A stretch of DNA of 64,000 bases. Source: Chrysoporthe austroafricana (lineage: Eukaryota; Ascomycota; Sordariomycetes; Diaporthales; Cryphonectriaceae). The position numbers and the translations under genes are program-made. A model generated the notes under the pieces. That model did no database searches and had not been told where the DNA came from. It worked only from the letters and a program-made list of their open reading frames with translations. How positions within the stretch are numbered: position 1 is the first letter of the stretch; each line of letters starts with the position of its first letter. Location: the NCBI GenBank assembly GCA_001051155.2, contig JYIP02000011.1:124001-188000 (forward strand), given 5' to 3'. Of this stretch, positions 11,531-23,161 are shown one piece after another.

Positions 11531-12977
11531 CTGAAGGAGTGATCAGTAACGGGAACCCGGGATTTGGATCAGTAGGCTATGGTTATATTTCTTTTCCCTT
11601 CGGTTGAAGTAGTGACGATGAATGATAGGGTCGTTCTCTATCTGTCGCTCGAGATGAACCTGATCCTCTTCATGATTGGAGAACTTGGACCATCTCGAGG
11701 GACATGCGCGCTCACTACAGTCATGACGATAGAGGGCGGTGGTCACATTCTCGACCCCTGGTACGGGTGATGGCGCAGTGCCGTCCAGGATGATTGCTAC
11801 AGAGCCCATGACGCAAAGTACTTGATGAAGTCTCACGAAACGATGTTGCGGATGTGAATCTCGTTTTGCTCGTACGAGGGGCAATCTCCAATAACACTAG
11901 AATGATGATGAAGCAAGTGTAGAATAAACACCCCAAAACATGACATGATGTACATGACCTCTTTTATATTTGAAGGAAAGCTGGTGTATTGAGTCTTGAG
12001 TTTCTCAGGCTTAAAGTATGGTGTGTCATTGGGCGTGGTTGCCTGGTGCTCGCTGCAGAGCCTCAGAGCCTCCTTGACTAGTGCGCATAGTTGCAGGGAT
12101 TCACTCTGAACAACTCAGCCAGGTGGTTCCAGTTCTGCCTCGGCACGCAGCCTTTTGCATTTCGATGCCTGCTTGAAATGAAATGCAGCTTAGTTGTGGG
12201 GATTTTCATCTACGTCAATCGGTGCTCAGTGCCATTAAGCCGCCTTAGCGCTAGCTAGGCCCGTAGAGTCCTCGAGACGGTCTGCTCGTTTCCTCGCGTA
12301 GACATTACGCTAGAAAATGTTAGGGGCCAGCAGGGTTAAGCTTTGTCGACCCAAACTGGAAAAGAATCATCGCTGTGCACCAAGGTCCTGCTTGCCAAAA
12401 ACACCTCGGCGAAGAGTATAATCAAGAAGTATGGTAGAAGTTTGTATACTGCGCGGTCGTTTTTGGAGTAGGTCGATCCTGGGTAGCATATGATGGACAA
12501 CAACTTTAAGCGGAAATAGGAAGAGGAGATTTAGAGATATTAGCTGACGTAATTTCTTTTGGCATTGTAGAGGAGCGCTCTCAGGTAACATGGCTCTTTG
12601 AAGGCGTCCAGCCCTGGGTCAGCACACGTGTGGACAGCGATCACATTGGTAGCGCCGCAGACGCGCAACCCCTAATTCGCTAGATGTATGCTCGTATTGA
12701 CTGAGAAGTGAAGCATTCGGGTATCATGCGTTATCAAAGGAGATGCGAAAGGGGCGATCCTGTACGCCAGCCGGTGCTGCTCCACTGACGCAGTAGCCCC
12801 CTGTGGTGTACCGCTCCCACATCCGTAATCTGAAGCACGAGTTTCTTTGTAGACAGCGCGGTCATTAGGATGAGCGCCCACCTGTTTATCGCGACTCGGG
12901 CCTTGTAATGCCGAACGCATCTCTGCAGATTGTGGTAGCAACCTCCGACAAGGGTTTCCTATACATCATCTAGGGCC
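11531..12977. other. Intergenic, possibly with N-terminal debris of the AAA pseudogene
   Basis: An open minus-strand frame at 11884-11543 may hold remnants of the ATPase N-terminal exon, but I cannot show it. From about 11940 to 12977 nothing is recognisable; the DNA is fairly AT-rich with no clear repeat. Confidence 0.3.
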
Positions 12978-14195
12978 TTAGTCGATGTCGTTATCCTCGG
13001 CCACCGCTCCATCCTTCTGGGCGAGGTCCACATCGCTGAGGTATTTCCGGGCCTCCTCCAGAGCTGCCTCACCATCAAAGTGAGACTCCCTAGCGTCCTC
13101 TTCGTTGGCGATGGCAGCCTCGTGCTCGAGGGTGACAGGCGCCTCAGAGGTATACGTGCGGGCAGCCTCTGGTTTGAGCGACCCGTCCTCATTGACGTCT
13201 TCCTTGAGGTACAAGGTGAACAGGATGACGAGATAGACCTGCTTGGTGGTCCTGTTCCGAAGAACGTATCTGAGCTGATGTGAGCGCTTCTTCCTGTATA
13301 GAGCAGCACGGCGATCGTTAACCAATCCGGGTCTATGCACACATCTAAGAAGTTAAAGTGATAGAAGTTGGGGACAAAGGAGGCCTTACCTGAGCCCCTG
13401 ACCATCCCAGTACTTCATGATCGGAACCGCGTATCCCGGCAGCCTCAATGCAAACTCGCTGAAGTCGATATATGCATTGAAGAAGTCGACAGCGTAGGTC
13501 CGCCCGTACTCCCAGACCCAGTCCTCCTTGCTCTGCTCCTGAAGAGCCCATTTCATGCGGGCCTTGCCGTCGGAAGGAGCTCCGACGTCCTGCCGCCAGC
13601 CCTTTGCGTCAGCGTCAGACGCACCCTCCTCGACCCATAGGCCGCCCTTTGACTCGTCGAAGGTTCCCGGTCCCACGTGGATGGTGTTGCACGACGAAAG
13701 CGCTGGCCCGAAGAGATAGGGACTGTCTGCGTATGGATCGCCGTCCAAACCCGGATCTATCCACCACTTGACGATCTTCATGGCGTAGCTGAAACCAGGG
13801 GGCAGGCGGTCACGAATGGGGTGATCGAAGTCGTTGCCGAATTGAAGATCTGCGCCAGAGATGCCTTCGGGCTCGTCATCATCTTCCTGGGCGGCCAGGT
13901 CCCTGTCCTCCGGCCGGTCTGTTGAGATGCCGGCGGACGGGTCCTTGGGGGTGAACCGAAAGGAGATGCTATACTGATCCTTGTTGCTGGCGTGTGGCTC
14001 GTGGGAGAAGTAGGGCGAGGTGGAGGGTGAGTTGCGGGGGAGGCCCCTGTAGTTCTGAATGCGCACGCTGAGCTCAACGTCCATCAGCTCAGTGCTGACC
14101 TTGACGAGACCAGGAGTGTTGACGGGGACCTCTTTGTGGGCTGCGAGGTCGTATGTAGGGCCCGCCGTGACCCTGAGCACGTACTTGTCTGCCAT
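12978..14195 (-). CDS. DUF1769 family protein
   Basis: Resembles the fungal DUF1769 family of unknown function. Two exons: 14195-13390 and 13269-12978, with a 120 bp intron whose acceptor (GCTCAG) restores LRYVLRNR; 365 aa. The N-terminal half begins MADKYVLRVTAGP and has a DVELSVRIQNYRGLP core. The family-like signature is FFNAYIDFSEFALRLPGYAVPIMKYWDGQ, broken here by an acidic insert upstream (EDDDEPEG). The C-terminus (about 80 aa) is acidic and charged after a short hydrophobic strand (VYLVILFTLYL). An alternative start at 14213 adds six residues (MPVLSE); I prefer the Met at 14195 because it matches the usual short N-terminus. Cytoplasmic location is a guess. Family recognition rests on the signature alone. 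Confidence 0.72.
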
Positions 14196-14213
14196 CTCGG
14201 AGAGGACGGGCAA

Positions 14214-15762
14214 ACAGCCAGGGAAGAAGGGTATATAGTCTAGGGTCGAGGCTTGAGGTCTCGAGGGCTGAAAGGGTTACAATATCGTCACGTAGGTCAA
14301 GTATCTGTATGGTTCTCGGTGAGCAAAATTCGGTGCTCAGCGTTGAGCAGGTTGGTGGTGAGCTTTTCATGACGTCGGGTTGCGGCCAAGTGGGCCCTAC
14401 AGCAGGAAGCATCCGCCCTTCTAATTGGCTGCAGGGTGACCGCGGCGGAGGCCGTCACGACCTCAGATGGGACAGGTTGGGACTAAATAGGGAGAAAAAG
14501 AAAAAGAGTTAGGGGGGAGAGGGGGAGAAAGGGATACTTTTTGGAATCACAACGAGGAAAAGCAAGATCGGTGGATTAAGAGGATTAGGTGGTAAAGTAA
14601 GGAGAAAGAAAACAAAGTGGGACCCTTCTTACACCTCCCCGGAACTTCGCGATGTCCTCCTATCTCACCTAGTACTGAAGTTAATGGCCAGCTCCAGCGA
14701 CTGGCATCTACCAGTTAGAAATGCTACAATATCAAGTCGAGCTCCAGAAAGGGGGCCACGTGCTGAGCTGGTGATGGCTTCAAGTTGATCTGCCAGCAGC
14801 ATACTCCGGATGCACAGCACAGGTACCATGACGCCGTCCTGGGCAGCATTGCGTATAGATCACCGGGCCGCGATAAAAGACCTTCACTATTGTAGTATCG
14901 AACTGCCCTTTCCAACGCCACGGGCTGCGCGTGCCTACCTGGCCTCTCGAGCCAGCACTCGTTACGCCCAATCATCGCAGTGAGGGTGGGCCTCGTCCAT
15001 AGCCTGGCCAGTACAGCTGCCAATTCGGGCAGCTGGAAGACGTCTCAACACAGCAGGTCCGCTCTAATGCCCCCTCGCCCCATATCTTCACCCTCTACCT
15101 GGGCCGCTCGGCGCTTCTGCTGTGACTTTCGGGCACCGAAGCCTCCCTGCTCGCGTACTTCGGCAGCCTGGAGGGAATTCCCTTCAAAATGTCAAAGTGC
15201 CGATGGTGGAGGAATTTTATCTCGTCTACCCTCCTCACCTACAAGTCAGCACATCAGAAGTCGTTTCTTCTAGAAGACCTCCTGGCTTGGTGGTGCAATC
15301 CTCGGCCACATTGACGACCAACTACACTCTAGTCACGTCTAACCTAGATTCACCATACTCCTCCGTGTCCGCTCCGGGTTACTGCACGACTTGGAAGACA
15401 AAGGATAGGATGGAGATCACGACACATACTTCCGAGTCAAATCACCACCAAAATGGATTTTTACATGATATGCGCAGAGAATGGTATTCAGATTCGGGGT
15501 TGAGGCGCCTGACCGAGGAAAGCAACCGCTCAAAATGACGAAACGCCGATGACAGGCCCTTGTCCATACCCACCCCCCCCCCCAATATATATACATTTGG
15601 AGGATAGACACTGAGCCAGGATGGGGACGACCAAAGCCAGAACGAAAATCACCCCAGAAATGAGGAAGAGATCATCGTCGTAACGCCAACAATACCAGAC
15701 AAGCCAGCTTTATGAATCCCTGGAACTGCAAGAGTTCTGCTGATCTCCGCTCTAGAAGCTGT
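14214..15762. other. Gene-free stretch
   Basis: It holds the promoter of the DUF1769 gene at its left end and the 3' flank of the F-box gene at its right end. The short open frames (for example 15122-15538) show no domain. A purine-rich segment lies at about 14490-14620 and a run of ten or more C at about 15571-15583. Confidence 0.35.
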
Positions 15763-17634
15763 CTAGTTGGGTGCCAGGAACTTGTCGATGTCGACCCTCT
15801 CGAAGAAGCTGATGTGGTTGAAGCCCACCCAGAACTGCGCAATCCTGTTCTCGGAGATCAAGAGCAGCTGAGACTCGATGTACCGATCTGTGCGCGCCAG
15901 ACTCATCAGCATCCTGGTTCCCATCTGTATGCGAGGATGAAGTTGCAACTCACCATTCGTGAACCCCGAGCGAGCAATGTGACCCTTGCTTTGCACGACC
16001 CTTGCGCCCATGAATGGCTGCTCCTCGACCGTCGTTACATAGCCCTGCTCGCCGATGTCGTCCGCCACGAAGCTGCACTCGCCACGGGGGACATTCACGT
16101 CACCGGTCAGCTTGACGGCCTCAAGGCTACCGCGGTATCTCCTGGCATCTGCCTTGCGCTGCGCGAACTCGACGTCCGTCTCGTCACCAGTCCGCGAGGC
16201 GTCGAAGGCAGCCTCGTCGAACGGGGTCAGATGGTTCTGCTTGATGAGCAGGAACTCGCACCCGTGTGAGCTGTAATCGCCCACCCAGATGCCCTTCCAC
16301 GGCTGATCGGGGGTGGGCGTATACAACTCAGGGTCTAGCGTCGAGTACGTCGTCACCCTGTCGCCAATGTGGGCGTTCATCGACGGATGCCCGCCATACA
16401 GGTAGGTTGGCAGCCAGGGGCGAGATGCCTGACCAAACACACTACTATCGGAGTCGGAGAACCAGTCGCTGTCGCCACCAAAGTAAGAAGACCCACTCCC
16501 ATTCATGGACAGACCACGCAGACCGGCTGGCCTCATCTCCATCCACGACCGGATACGGAACGACTTCTCGCTGATCTCGGAACGTCGCGTAGGCCGCTCC
16601 CCCTGTGGCATCGAGTCTGCATTACCATGCATGAAGTGAGCAGCCGATACCCTCTCCGCAGCTGGAATGGCCGGCGGGGGCCAGACGTTGCCGTAGGGGA
16701 AGGACTGACGGCCGAGCTCCTCAGCCTCAGATGCCGGCAGAGCCCGAGCCAGCATAAACGTGTTAAACATAGTGTCGCTGAACTTGTCATCCAGCGACAT
16801 AGGCGTCTCTACGGGAAAATTGCAGGAGCGCGCGGGGGCGATGGGTGCGGCCGGCGCCCTCGAAACAGTGCCAAAGCCGGTGCCCCATCGGGCGAGGCCG
16901 GAGACACGCTTGACGGACGAGCAGGGTGGCTGTCTGGCGCTGGCACGAACAGTATTCTCCCGGCTGTCAGCGTGCATCAGCAAGACGGGCTTGTCGAGGT
17001 GCAGTGTGAGCTGGGGGTCAAAGTCGTGGATCTCGAGATTGGCGTCCATCAGGCTGGGGCTGTTGGCCTCAGAGGAGGACTCGATGCTGTTGGCCAGCAG
17101 CTGATAGCCCTCTATCACGCCACGGCGCTCATCGTACCGTGCGACAATCAGCTTGCCGGCGAGATCCCTATCGCAGAACCAGATCTTATATTTTGTGAGG
17201 AACCAGTGCGGGTCGTGGGCGACGTAGAGCTCGCGGAACGAGGCGCAAGGGTGAGGAGTGGTGAGCTTGACGCCCGGTACGCTGGACTGCACGATACTCT
17301 GCCACAGATGGTCTGCCACGGCGTGGGCGTAGAGGGTGTGGTTTACACGGCTGATGGAGGTGAGGTCGACCGGCGATAGGTAGGAGAGAATATGATCAAT
17401 CAATTCGGAAGGGAGATCAGGGAGGGCAAGAAGACGAGCTGGCCGCGCCGAGGAGGTCTGGTCTGCTGAGCAAGGTGAGCTGGCGGATCGACGTGCCTCC
17501 GGTGCGCTGTAGGTGTGGCACCAACCTGCTGCTGCTGCTGCTGCTGCTATACTGTCGAGAGGATAGCCAGCAGACCATCCCAAAGCCATGGAGCACGGCC
17601 TGGACGCCCCGTCCATAGCTGCTATGCCAAACAT
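15763..17634 (-). CDS. F-box protein, FBXO31-like
   Basis: Likely substrate receptor of an SCF ubiquitin ligase. Single exon, 623 aa. A low-complexity N-terminus contains seven or more Ala from a GCA/GCT trinucleotide tract (about 17519-17548). The F-box lies at about residues 70-112 (LPDLPSELIDHILSYLSPVDL, then a Trp in HLWQ). A segment HDPHWFLTKYKIWFCD follows. A long variable middle is rich in Ser and Pro. The C-terminal domain has PDQPWKGIWVGDYSSHGCEFLLI and a later GDVNVPRGECSF, resembling the fungal F-box/FBXO31 group. The first Met is used, but the sequence before about residue 65 is not conserved-looking, so the true start may be at a later Met. The target protein is unknown. Confidence 0.8.
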   Translation of the reverse strand: MFGIAAMDGASRPCSMALGWSAGYPLDSIAAAAAAAGWCHTYSAPEARRSASSPCSADQTSSARPARLLALPDLPSELIDHILSYLSPVDLTSISRVNHTLYAHAVADHLWQSIVQSSVPGVKLTTPHPCASFRELYVAHDPHWFLTKYKIWFCDRDLAGKLIVARYDERRGVIEGYQLLANSIESSSEANSPSLMDANLEIHDFDPQLTLHLDKPVLLMHADSRENTVRASARQPPCSSVKRVSGLARWGTGFGTVSRAPAAPIAPARSCNFPVETPMSLDDKFSDTMFNTFMLARALPASEAEELGRQSFPYGNVWPPPAIPAAERVSAAHFMHGNADSMPQGERPTRRSEISEKSFRIRSWMEMRPAGLRGLSMNGSGSSYFGGDSDWFSDSDSSVFGQASRPWLPTYLYGGHPSMNAHIGDRVTTYSTLDPELYTPTPDQPWKGIWVGDYSSHGCEFLLIKQNHLTPFDEAAFDASRTGDETDVEFAQRKADARRYRGSLEAVKLTGDVNVPRGECSFVADDIGEQGYVTTVEEQPFMGARVVQSKGHIARSGFTNGELQLHPRIQMGTRMLMSLARTDRYIESQLLLISENRIAQFWVGFNHISFFERVDIDKFLAPN

Positions 17635-20600
17635 GATCGTCTCTTGTCCGCAAAAGTGTCCGCGAGGCGTAAGTTCTGCGGTGGTGTCGGCGCTGCTCTC
17701 GTGAGCTGGTGCTTAGGAGACGTGCTGCGTACGCGCGCGACGTACTATGTACGCAACCGGAAACAGCCGAGGCAGCGGGCCTGAGGGAGACTGCTGTAGT
17801 AGAGATCCCAGGTGGCGACGGTGATGATGATGATGATGCACGCTCAGTAGACGGCAAGATTGGGTCCACAAACAATTTAGGAAGGTCGAAAGAGGAGCGG
17901 CCCAAGGTCAGGCAGGGGAGATGGGGAGAGGTTGAATATGTAGTAGCTGCACTGGGAGGAGCTGCAGGAGTGGAGGGTGACGCTGTTAGTGTGATTGCCG
18001 TCTCTTGTCAATCTTCGTTTTTGAAACCCATCATTTAAGATACAGGGCAACGTCGATGATGTGATCGGCTGGACACACCGCAATGGCAGCACTGTACCGT
18101 AGTGTGGTAGCAGGGTACTCCGCACCATTTTAGTGACAGTGACCATGCTGACGCTAAACGCTAACGGCAGAGGCGCTCCGCAGTCTTAAGCTTGGGGGCC
18201 ATCCTACAGGCGCTCAGGTGCATGTACAGGCCATGTCCCCTCTTGTACCGAGGGCGTCGCATGGGGGCGTCCGCCGCCTACCAGACAAGCCCAGACAACA
18301 CCTAATACTGGGCGTAAATATTGCATAGGACTACGCGTCGAGCCTTGTTTCCTGAGCAGGCTCTTTTCAGGGCCCTCGGAACTAAAATTGTTTGAAAATG
18401 TTCCAGGAACCGTCCCGTCGTTTGTGAGCAGCCAGTCCTTCGCCCACTCGGGCTCCCTTTCTCTCCGTGATCGTCTGATGAAGAGGGACGGTTGGGCCCG
18501 GGCCTCGCAGACACTAGCAGGTCTGCCATCTCGGACTCTTGTCTCGCTCGGAATACATCACCGCCTGTCTAGCCTATCTCCTCAGCGGCCGCCCTCCTTC
18601 AGCCTCAACTGTTCGCCCGCTAGAAAACCCCTCGGCCAGAAAACCTCTAGCGGCGGTGTTCATCCCCCAGAAGTTTCCCTTCCGGATAGCCGCTCAATAA
18701 CTTGGGGGGGCCGGGGGGGGAGCCGGTGCTCTGTCAGATGAGGATTCGCGGTAACCTCAGAGAGTACTATAGTACAGTGGTGGGAGCATTCGTCGGTGGG
18801 CACTCTTACGACCTGCCATGTACTTACAGTGACTTCTCCTTCTCAGCGCGCCAACCATGGGAGCCTGCCAGTGTTCCTGTGACGGATGAAGGAACACGTA
18901 CAGGAAGTACGTGTGTCGTATTGACCCCGTCGTCCATGCACGACCATCCGGAACCCTGGGCTGCTATAACCTCCGACATGCCGATGTCCCCAGTGCCGGT
19001 ACTCTTTGTGCCTGGGAAATGTGACAACATGGGGCTACGATGGAATATCTGTGTGTATGTCGTCATTCCGCCCCCTGTCGTCGGATTTCCCGGTCCGTCC
19101 TAACAGATGAAGCACCGCAGGCAATGGCATAAAGAGCGGTCCAGTAATCAACGAGGAAGCGCGCCAGTGTCGTCTCGTCCGGAGGCCCGCAGCCGCCACG
19201 CGATCCAGCGCTCTGGTAATGGGCGTTTGGAGCGGGTCGTTGTCCGTTGTGTTGGTATGGCCTTCCTCTTTAACCCTAGACTTCCCGAGACGGATTCCGG
19301 GGCCTCCCCAGAGGAGGGTTGATAAGTAGCGCCTGCTCCACGAACTGCGCACGTCGAAGTTCATCTCCTGGTGCCACATCTCAGACGGTCGACTCGTCCG
19401 AACGGCGGTCTGCGTGTAGCGCACGTCGCGTATGCAGCACCGGTCTCGCCGTCTTCGTCCGGTCGTCCGTCCGAGAAGGCGCCATCCTGCAACTCCATTC
19501 CTCACGTTGGACAGGTGGACGGCTGTGATGTCCTTGTTGAGCTGGGCGCAGTGGCTCGGGGCCTGGTCTGGGCCCGTGTGGGCTTTTCCCAGCTGAGGAC
19601 CAGCCGCCCGGTCGGCTGAATGTTCCGCGAGCGCGAACAGGCAACCCCACAGCACACGGAGGAGCCAGGACGGCATTTCTCATCACGTAGAGGCGGCGGG
19701 TCGTGGACAGACATCGGCTTGCACAGCACAACCTCCGACATCCCGATGTGGCTTGACGGCCTGGTAGCGTGCCAGTTTGCCTACGGGTATGGCTTGCCTC
19801 GCACGGTAGGTAGTGGCTTAGCGACTCACCGCCACGGTGTGACTGGTGCTGCTGCTCTCCTGTCCCCGACGTCTCCATGAAAACGACTTGATGATTGCCA
19901 CAGCGACCAGCCTAGGGCGCATCCACACCAGAATACGCGCCATCTGCCCAGCATTCACCGCCATCGCCTCGAACTGCGAACAAGGTTGGGAGTGTACATA
20001 GGCACTCCGTGTGGGACCCTGGAACAATCAAGATTGCGGCTCCATTGGTCAGACCAGGGCCCCTACACCATCGGCGCTTGTTCTCCAAAACCTCCGACGA
20101 CACACGGCCCTCGTCACCAGGCTGTGCTGAAAGCTTGCAGCTCTTTCCACTGTCCCACCTGGGGCAGTCTGACCACAATCTCAGTCTCCCAGCTGTGCTG
20201 ATTATTGTTGGACCTGGCAGAAGGCCGGACTGCCGGCGTCTCCTCGTCCCCCAAGTCCTCCACGGAATAGACCCGTCTATACGCAATACTCGCCCATCAG
20301 AGTCCTTCGGCCTCTGGCCCTCTTCTCATTCGAAATCTAGGAAGACGGCCCAGGTTGCAACCCTGGCTCTGTGGACGATTCCGCATCATCCGCGCTGCAT
20401 GCAAGTCACCTCTTCTGCCGAGACTCTCCTTCCCTTTTGAGCAAATCCCTTCTGTCGACCCCGGATTCACCCATCTAGACGGGGTCTGCTCCGTCTTGTG
20501 CCTTTAGCGGCAGCCAATATCTGGGCCTAGAAATCGCGAAACCCGACCATCAGAGTACGTCGTGTAGCGTACACGCGGACCGAGCTGCAGCAACACTGCA

Positions 20601-20648
20601 GCTGCATTCGAAGCTTGTGACCACAGAGGTGCAGCAGATAGCGCCATC
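17635..20648. other. 3 kb without a recognisable gene
   Basis: No convincing gene model. A GATGATGAT run sits at 17821-17837 next to the F-box promoter. Several open frames of 100-210 codons occur on both strands at 18.4-20.4 kb (for example 19676-19035 minus), but they are rich in Arg, Ser and Gly, overlap each other and show no domain. Loosely similar short phrases (ACCTCCGACATSCCGATGT) occur near 18970 and 19730. It may be decayed sequence or an unrecognised orphan gene. Confidence 0.35.
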
Positions 20649-21958
20649 ATGGCGTCACTCTTGCCTTTGCTCCATGACCTGCTTCCCATGATCATACCGT
20701 CAGAGGTCCATGTCGCGCGAGGCAGTGAGCTGATTCCCGTTGAGGAAAAGGCCGAGAGGCCGCCATGGTTCCAACAGGCCCGAGGAGATGAAGAGGCATC
20801 TGGAGAATCGATAGCACAGGGCGCTGATGTGGACGCTGGTCATTCGAGGTCATCTTCCGACTCGGATTGCAAAGAACATGAGCCAATACAGTTGCTTGAC
20901 CACGAAGAACATCGCAAGGATGCAGCTCTCGCTGCTGATGAGCAAGACAAGATCGCCGACTCGTCATATATTACTGGACATGCTCAGATATCTTCGCCGC
21001 CACACGTGCCGAAGGTCTTCCGTAAAGATGTGATGGTTGGTGTCACTGACAAGATGTGTGTATCAGGTAAGCTGGCGATCAAACAATTCCGTGTTATAAA
21101 TTTGACCAGCCTTGCCTGCTTTGCTGTCTCCGCTTCTCGCTCTGTTTTGTGTCCACTTGATCCTTGTATTTGTTTTGTTACTGCTTCTCTTCTTTCCACC
21201 GAAAAGTCCGGAAGCCACAAATTACGGCCGATAAGGTCGAGAGGACATTCCTGTCCTGGAAATGATTCGGTTTCTACTGCTTGTCATCTATACTACCCTC
21301 CCCCCCTCCCCGTTACATCCAACAATCTGCGGCTTGTTATGAGTCTATTATGTGGTAACCTACGACAGTTCTCACTGTAAGACCGAGATCTGCCTCGGCA
21401 ATTCGTCATTACGGTGAACAAGGTAAGTTTCGTCCCTACATGCCAAGGTCTTCTGAAATCACTACGCATTGAGTTTACTGGGCAGAGACTGCCAAAGCCT
21501 GGGACGATTCACAAGAAGATCATATGTGACGGCATAGTATCCTGTGAAACAGATACCGTATAGTGGCGTCCCGTTGGAAACCTGGGCCCTCAGTTGGTCT
21601 GGGTGGGAGCATTATTTCTTGAGGAGATATGGCCTTTCTCGTGCTCACACTAACGGCGTGCTCAGATACTGTAATATACGCCGCCAGTGGCCACGGCGTC
21701 CTCCTTACCAGCCCGTCTGTAGACGCGGTCAGGGCTCTGAGAGCAGACATCAAGGGCGAGCAGCCCACTGCTGAGGAAGAGCGACCACGCCGTCTTGAGC
21801 TCAACCCTGGTGACTTTGCACTCATCCCCGCCTGGACCGAACATCAGGTCGTAAATGAACACAGCGATGGTGACGTAAATTGGGTGGTAATCCGAAACGG
21901 GAGTGAGCATGTACAGGTGGATTTGGACGGCTGGGGCGGCAGGACAATTGACGAGTAA
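20649..21958 (+). CDS. Cupin-domain protein (ChrR-like double-stranded beta-helix)
   Basis: A small RmlC-like cupin of a fungal family whose substrate is usually unknown. My model has three exons: 20649-21066, 21369-21422 and 21666-21958, 254 aa. Introns of 302 and 243 bp are long for this window. The joins are supported by frame and by rebuilding the family pattern: DKMCVS joins VLTVRPRSASAIRHYGEQ, then DTVIYAASGHGVLL. Cupin motif 1 is the H-Y-G-E-Q-D core; motif 2 is PGDFALIPAWTEHQVVN, followed by the terminal VDLDGWGG. A CTAAC branch site precedes the last acceptor. The first 115 residues are acidic, lack similarity and may be a poorly predicted N-terminus or an extension. The single 54 bp middle exon carries the metal-ligand region. 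Confidence 0.7.
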
Positions 21959-22375
21959 CTCAAATACCCATCCGCACAAGCTTCTAGTGCTACAGGTCCA
22001 CGCCACAGCGCCGAGCGGTTCTGGGAAGGCGTATCAGATGCTCAAGAGGAGAAAATGAGTGGCGGAGTGTGTGTGATAGTCTTAAACAGTGTCTGACTCT
22101 CTTGGTTTTTATAAAAGTCTTAAGCAATTCGAAGTCTAACTTGACCGTGATGATCTTGTCTATAGTCCTGACGGCGAGAGATATTGGGGATTAGCAATAA
22201 AATTTGGCGATGATACCGGGGGCCATGATAGTCACAGAAATCTGAACTCACCTAGCTCTCCATTTGGGCGCCAATTCTCCCTGTTCTTCTATAAATCTGC
22301 CATGCGAGCACGTTAATAAACTTCATACCGCAGAAGTGAGTGATACACCACATAGCGCGGTTGGTGGGCTGATCA
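21959..22375. other. Intergenic between the cupin gene and the FAD-oxidase remnant
   Basis: AT-richer DNA. The missing C-terminal half of the FAD oxidase should lie here on the minus strand, but I cannot recognise it, so the truncation appears real rather than a frameshift. Confidence 0.35.
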
Positions 22376-23161
22376 TCAGCGGGAACTGGCTGGGGCGGGT
22401 GCCGAATTGACAAGCGCCTTGAGCGTTGCTTGCCGAGCCATGGGGAGGGAGATAGTTCCCCGGAAAACTTTCGGGTGAGGGAAGCAGGTCACCTCGACGG
22501 CCGTGACGATACCGAAGTTAGTTGACCCGCCACGCAGCGCGTCCCACAAGTCCGCGGTATTGCTGTTGTCGCGTGCTGCGCGCACGACTTCACCTGATGC
22601 TAGGACTACCTAAAAGTTTTCAAAGCCAGCCTTGATTTATTTCGGGCGATTTTCATTATAGAGGGCGTCCAAATAACAGCGAAAGTTCTTTTAACTACCA
22701 CACAGCCACCATGTCGGGCCCGAAGCCGAAGCGGGCTGAGAGGCTCGATATGCCGCCACCGAGCAGGAACACAATGACGCCAACGCCAGGCATGCGACCG
22801 CCTACTGTTATAAGGGGGCGTCTCGCGCCTCGAGGACGGCGTAGACGACCCCCCAATTCTCACCGACTACGATACAGACGATCTCCTCGCCTAGGAGAAC
22901 GTTGACACCACGGAGCCCGCGCATATCGATGGTCACACCGGCTTGGGCTTTTGCTGTGCTTCCATACATGGCATGTCCGGCGCCGCGAACGGCGATGGGC
23001 GTGTCAGGGGGCAGATGGCGGCGGAGCGATTTGAGGAGGACCGAGACTTCAGCCGCGGAGGTAGGACGGGCGACCGCGGCGGACTGGATCTCACGTGCCG
23101 CAGCGGTGAAGAAGTCATTTTCGCTGTCAATGAACTCGGGTGAGCCAGGAAAGTGGAGCAT
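22376..23161 (-). pseudogene. Truncated FAD-linked oxidase (BBE-type) remnant
   Basis: The fragment matches the FAD-binding (PCMH-type) half of berberine-bridge-like oxidoreductases, often secreted or tied to secondary metabolism. Visible pieces in order: FFTAAAREIQSAAVARPTSAAEVSVLL (N-terminal lobe), AVRGAGHAMYGSTAK (the family's FAD-attachment His region), GGRMPGVGVIVFLLGGGISSLSARFGFG in another frame, then VVLASGEVVRAARD and LWDALRGGSTNFGIVTAVEV. A five-base C-run (minus strand of 22814-22818) looks one base short and shifts the frame; restoring the frame is only inferred. A possible 90-100 bp intron separates GPDM from VVLASGEV. The protein stops at 22376 after NSAPAPASSR, so the substrate domain and BBE C-terminus are absent. 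No signal peptide precedes the Met at 23161. Confidence 0.72.

Noticed and set aside
16369..17379. 336-codon plus-strand frame antisense to the F-box gene
   Set aside because: A shadow of GC-rich codon bias; no domain, while the minus strand has a clear F-box.
21067..21368. A short ERTFLSW phrase inside cupin intron 1 resembling a Vtc1/DUF202 helix start
   Set aside because: It is followed by a stop, is only about 20 residues long and lies in the intron needed to join the cupin exons.
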